A stretch of 64,000 bases of DNA from Rhizobium laguerreae (GTDB lineage: Bacteria; Pseudomonadota; Alphaproteobacteria; Rhizobiales; Rhizobiaceae). Where the stretch lies: NCBI RefSeq assembly GCF_002008165.1, contig NZ_MRDM01000014.1, positions 558,001 through 622,000 of the forward strand, read 5' to 3'. Under the pieces are notes generated by a model. It worked only from the letters and a program-made list of their open reading frames with translations, ran no database searches and was not told where the DNA came from. Of this stretch, positions 61,365-64,000 are shown piece after piece. Position numbers and translations under genes: made by a program. Numbering within the stretch: the first letter of the stretch is position 1; every line of letters starts with the position of its first letter.

Positions 61365-62306
61365 TCAGCGGCCGCCATTTGACTGTGCCCCGATCGAAAG
61401 CGCCTCCTTTACCGCCAGTTCGGCCATGGCGAGAGCGGCCTCCCGCGTCCTGGCGGCGGCGATGAAGCGGCCGTTGTGGCAGAAGCTTGCGCCCTCGATG
61501 CCGCAAACCGCCTCCAGTGCACCATTGGTGAGCCCGGCCCAGGCCGCCGGAAGGTCGGCCCGGAGCTCGAACCCTTCCTCGGCGCGGCGAATGCCGGTCA
61601 CGCACCAATCCTTTTCACGCGGGTGAACGACGAACAGCAGGTGATCGGCGCCCGCCTTGACGATGGCGGGACGGAAGGGCATGCCCCTCGGTAATTCCAG
61701 AACACGCCCCTGCCCCGCGGCCTCGATTGCCCGATGCACGATCGCCTCGGCCCGCAATTTTGCGGCACTTTGGGCGATCCTGGCCTCGACGAAACTGCGG
61801 GCAATGGCAAGGGCTGCGTGGAAGGCACGATCGTCGGCCTCAGGGTCCGCTTCGTCGAAAACCGGTTTCAGGGTTTCCAGCAGCACCGGCAGCGTCAGCC
61901 CGGCCAGCGGCCCGGATGGGCTGAGCGCGCCATTATCAGTCAGATCGATCGGCAGCACGAAGCCGTCGTCGAAAGAGCCATGCATCGCCTCGACATGCGC
62001 TTCGGGAAGGTCGGAGGCTGCGAGATAGTCACGGCCGTAATGCTTCCAGATCAGCCCGAACGAGCTGTAGGGCTGGCCATCCTCGCGCAGCGGCGCGCCG
62101 CGCTGGTGGTGATCGAATATCCCGGCAGCAGGGTTATAGGATCCGCCGACATCGTAGATGATCCGGTCTTCGCCCGGCGTGATCCACTCCGGCGCCCGGC
62201 TGCGAACGATACGCGCCTGCGGGAAAAGCCGGGTCAGGATGACGCTCGACAGCAATTCATCGGCATGAAAGCCACCGGAATGGGTGACGAGGAAATCGGG
62301 GATCAT
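61365..62306 (-). CDS. MYG1-family (DHH-like) protein
   Basis: 313 residues. The family signature HSGGFHADELLSS near the N-terminus and FDHHQRGAP are typical metal-binding motifs. MYG1 proteins are predicted 3'-5' RNA exonucleases; the eukaryotic member processes RNA in nucleus and mitochondria, while the bacterial role is not known. Confidence 0.85.
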   Translation of the reverse strand: MIPDFLVTHSGGFHADELLSSVILTRLFPQARIVRSRAPEWITPGEDRIIYDVGGSYNPAAGIFDHHQRGAPLREDGQPYSSFGLIWKHYGRDYLAASDLPEAHVEAMHGSFDDGFVLPIDLTDNGALSPSGPLAGLTLPVLLETLKPVFDEADPEADDRAFHAALAIARSFVEARIAQSAAKLRAEAIVHRAIEAAGQGRVLELPRGMPFRPAIVKAGADHLLFVVHPREKDWCVTGIRRAEEGFELRADLPAAWAGLTNGALEAVCGIEGASFCHNGRFIAAARTREAALAMAELAVKEALSIGAQSNGGR

Positions 62307-62391
62307 GGGAGCTATGCACCTTGTCGTTCGCGGAGAGTCCGCTTGCAGGTCGGCACCAAATAACCGTTGCCGGCTGCTATCTCAACCCATA

Positions 62392-62457
62392 CCCTAAATC
62401 GGAGAGGATTTAAGAATAAAATGATGCAGCAATCCAATGTGTTACAGCGTCCTTTCG
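62392..62457. repeat. Dispersed rhizobial repeat, copy B
   Basis: CCTAAATCGGAGAGGATTTA, then ATAAAATGATGCAG, then GTTACAGCGTCCTTTCGC. It matches the reverse complement of the right part of the element at 37798-37905 and is partly degenerate. Confidence 0.7.
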
Positions 62458-62532
62458 CACCACGCCAAGATACCGGTCTCTAGTTGAATTCATCGAAGCC
62501 CCTGAAGGGTGCATCAGGATAAGAGGCAGTCC

Positions 62533-63024
62533 GTGGAGATCCCTCAGCACTTTCACGTTGTCGAGACGGCCGGATGGCTTGTGAACCACCGCATGAACTC
62601 CGCCCTTCCCGGTTACCTCATGATCAGTTCCAAGACTGACACCAACGATCTGTCGGATCTGCCCGAAGACGCTTTGGCCGAATTCGGCCCGTTGCTTGCA
62701 AGGGCTCAGAGCACGCTGAAACGGCAATTGAATGCTCAGCGCGTCTATATCGGCCGGTACGGGCACATGCCCAGTTATCCGATCCACTTCCATGTGATCC
62801 CGATATATGACTGGGTGGAGGAGTTGTTCTGGAAGGACGCTCGATATCGCCTGCTCGAGAATTTTGCAGAAGGACCGGGGGAAACTGCAACGGATGGCGC
62901 AGAACTGACGCTGTTTGTCTGGCGCGAGTTCTGCGAACGCGCAGAGCCGCCGCCGATCAGAGGGCCTTCGGTCTCAGAGGCCATCGAGCTGCTGCGAGAG
63001 GCAATGCGGTTTCCGCCGCTTTAG
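62533..63024 (+). CDS. HIT-family hydrolase-like protein
   Basis: 163 residues. The variant triad HFHVIP (SYPIHFHVIP) stands for HxHxHxx, with only two of the three His present. An N-terminal segment QHFHVVETAGWLVNHRMNSA LP fits the family. GTG 62533 has GAGG six bases upstream; GTG 62509 is an alternative. Possibly a nucleotide-binding protein with reduced hydrolase activity. Confidence 0.8.
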   Translation: MEIPQHFHVVETAGWLVNHRMNSALPGYLMISSKTDTNDLSDLPEDALAEFGPLLARAQSTLKRQLNAQRVYIGRYGHMPSYPIHFHVIPIYDWVEELFWKDARYRLLENFAEGPGETATDGAELTLFVWREFCERAEPPPIRGPSVSEAIELLREAMRFPPL

Positions 63025-63103
63025 ATCATGCATGTCGCCGGAAAATGCCCAGCGGTTTTGGCAGGACGGTATGGATGAAGAGAAAGGGGTCCAAGATAGC
63101 GCC

Positions 63104-63374
63104 GGCCTCGTGACCTCTGGCGATCCTATGGCCGAAAGCGAGGTCGAAGGTCTCCGGCCGTCTCGACCAATAATCGCGGATCTCCTCCATGAGATCGAAA
63201 TTCCCGACCATCCGTCAATCCATGACGTACTGGATATGATGCCGGCCGTGCACGGCTGATTTCCGGACATGGGCGCGAACGCCGAAGACCCGGCCGATCA
63301 TATTCTCGGTCAGCGGCATGGGGGATGACGAGGCCGACGAAGCCGATCGAACCCACCATGCTGACGACGCTTGC
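63104..63374 (-). pseudogene. Remnants of a siderophore-uptake operon
   Basis: Three fragments read leftward: 63374-63312 gives ASVVSMVGSIGFVGLVIPHA, the core motif of FecCD-type permeases. It joins at 63319-63312 to MPLTENMIGRVFGVRAHVRK...IQYVMD and a stop (63215), resembling the tail of the FecE/FepC ATPase. Then at 63211-63104 MVGNFDLMEEIRDYWSRRPE...GHEA matches the start of a methyltransferase that often accompanies such operons. Large deletions must have removed the rest. Family matches rest on memory. Confidence 0.5.
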
Positions 63375-63447
63375 ATGGCTTCATGCCGCCGTTCGCTGCG
63401 CGAACTATCCCCGCGCCGTCCGTGACCTGCGAAGATTATCCGTTGAT

Positions 63448-63499
63448 ATGGTCCAGCGAATGGTCTAATTTTCCAGAAGAAACTGGTCTGCACTGGTCC
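63448..63499. promoter_or_regulatory. Four TGGTCY repeats before the toxin-antitoxin genes
   Basis: ATGGTCC (63448), ATGGTCT (63460), CTGGTCT (63483) and CTGGTCC (63493), spaced 10-23 bases. A candidate operator for the antitoxin or toxin-antitoxin complex. Confidence 0.4.
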
Positions 63500-63514
63500 T
63501 GGAGAGTGCGAACG

Positions 63515-63772
63515 ATGCGAGTGTCTGTGACGGATGCCAAGGGACAATTGACCGAACTGGTCCGGCGCGCCGAAGCCGGGGACGAGGTCATCCTCACCCG
63601 GCACGGTCATGCCGCCGTGAAGCTGGTTCCGGTGAGGGCAGCGCCCGATCGGAAATCCCGCCGGACGCTCATGGAAGCGGTGCGGGCCTCCGCCATTGCC
63701 AAAGCCGCCGACGGGCCGCCGGCCGCACGCAGCCAGGATTTCCTCTATAGCGATGACGGCCTGCCCGAATGA
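63515..63772 (+). CDS. Phd/YefM-family antitoxin
   Basis: 85 residues; GGAGAG lies nine bases before ATG 63515. The fold signature is MRVSVTDAKGQLTELVRRAE followed by GDEVILTRHGHAAVKLVPV. The C-terminal tail is probably disordered and binds the toxin. Its TGA overlaps the toxin ATG (ATGA). Represses its own operon, as expected for this family. Confidence 0.88.
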   Translation: MRVSVTDAKGQLTELVRRAEAGDEVILTRHGHAAVKLVPVRAAPDRKSRRTLMEAVRASAIAKAADGPPAARSQDFLYSDDGLPE

Positions 63773-64000
63773 TCGCCGTCGACACCTCCGCCCTGATGGC
63801 GATCGTGCTTGGCGAACCACAAGCCGATGCCCTGATTGCCGTCCTCGAAGCCGACGACGATCTCCTGATCTCCGCCGGCACGGTCGCCGAAGCCCTGATC
63901 GTCTCGGCCCGTCGCAACGTCGGCGATGAAATGGAACAACTGATCGACGGCCTCGGCTTCGAAATCGTCGCCGTCACCCCTGCCTCCGCCCGCCGCATCG
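63769..64000 (+). CDS. vapC: VapC-family PIN-domain toxin, 3' end missing
   Basis: The first 77 codons lie in the window. MIAVDTSALMAIVLGEPQAD shows the first acidic PIN residue Asp5, and Glu41 in GTVAEALIVSARR the second. PIN toxins cut RNA (often tRNA or rRNA) when released from the antitoxin. The gene continues beyond 64000. Confidence 0.85.
   Translation, partial: MIAVDTSALMAIVLGEPQADALIAVLEADDDLLISAGTVAEALIVSARRNVGDEMEQLIDGLGFEIVAVTPASARRI

Overview
The window is high-GC alphaproteobacterial DNA, most likely from Rhizobium (R. leguminosarum/R. etli group). The pointers are the gene families (coxMNOP-type oxidase, SigF/NrsF-type ECF pair, many LysR, VOC and GNAT proteins), the codon usage, and rhizobial dispersed palindromic repeats. 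It reads as a chromosomal or large-replicon accessory region. No rRNA, tRNA, CRISPR array, prophage or complete insertion sequence was seen.

Layout. 1-5.2 kb: start of a MarR-type regulator with a near-perfect palindromic operator, a frameshifted LAS-type peptidase gene, a methyltransferase, a LysR regulator, and VOC and NTF2-like proteins around a MarR remnant. 5.4-9.8 kb: UbiA prenyltransferase, a secreted phosphodiester-glycosidase-domain protein, an ABC exporter and an NTF2-like protein. 9.8-16.7 kb: LysR, GFA protein, two VOC proteins, carbon-nitrogen hydrolase, dapB, ornithine cyclodeaminase family protein and GNAT. 16.8-24.7 kb: a membrane-anchored octapeptide-repeat protein, PLP decarboxylase, small tyrosine phosphatase, a decayed GNAT gene, methyltransferase, TIGR02594 protein, MFS transporter and a divergent tyrosyl-tRNA synthetase. 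25-28.6 kb: Kup K+ transporter facing a Na+/H+ antiporter. 28.9-33.2 kb: an intradiol dioxygenase, a molybdopterin oxidoreductase with its cytochrome b (frameshifted), an MXKDX-repeat protein, and an ECF sigma factor with its NrsF-type anti-sigma factor. The divergent MXKDX and sigma genes carry matching GTAACC/CGAAT promoters. 33.2-38.9 kb: a 272-bp MITE-like element, two paralogous parallel beta-helix proteins, and a DMT permease whose stop codon lies in a dispersed repeat. 39-44.5 kb: a MacB-like ABC operon with adaptor and a membrane-bound AraC regulator. 44.6-48.1 kb: epimerase, small membrane protein, VOC, dienelactone hydrolase and isochorismatase-like genes, with a degenerate direct repeat. 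48.1-53 kb: copper amine oxidase, 56-residue membrane protein, amino-acid/amine permease and a divergent AraC regulator. 53-58.8 kb: cytochrome c plus coxMNOP-like heme-copper oxidase genes, a subunit IV, and a signal-less solute-binding-type protein. 58.9-64 kb: LysR (probable CTG start), secreted beta-propeller, MYG1, HIT protein, collapsed remnants of a siderophore-uptake operon, and a Phd/VapC-type toxin-antitoxin pair cut by the window end.

How the parts work together. The clearest functional units are: the SigF-type stress module driving a periplasmic MsrPQ-like repair couple; the amine import and oxidation module; the alternative terminal oxidase operon; and the ABC export operon with its likely sensor-regulator. 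The region also shows decay. Three genes carry single-base frameshifts, two other loci are truncated remnants, and several repeat families are interspersed.
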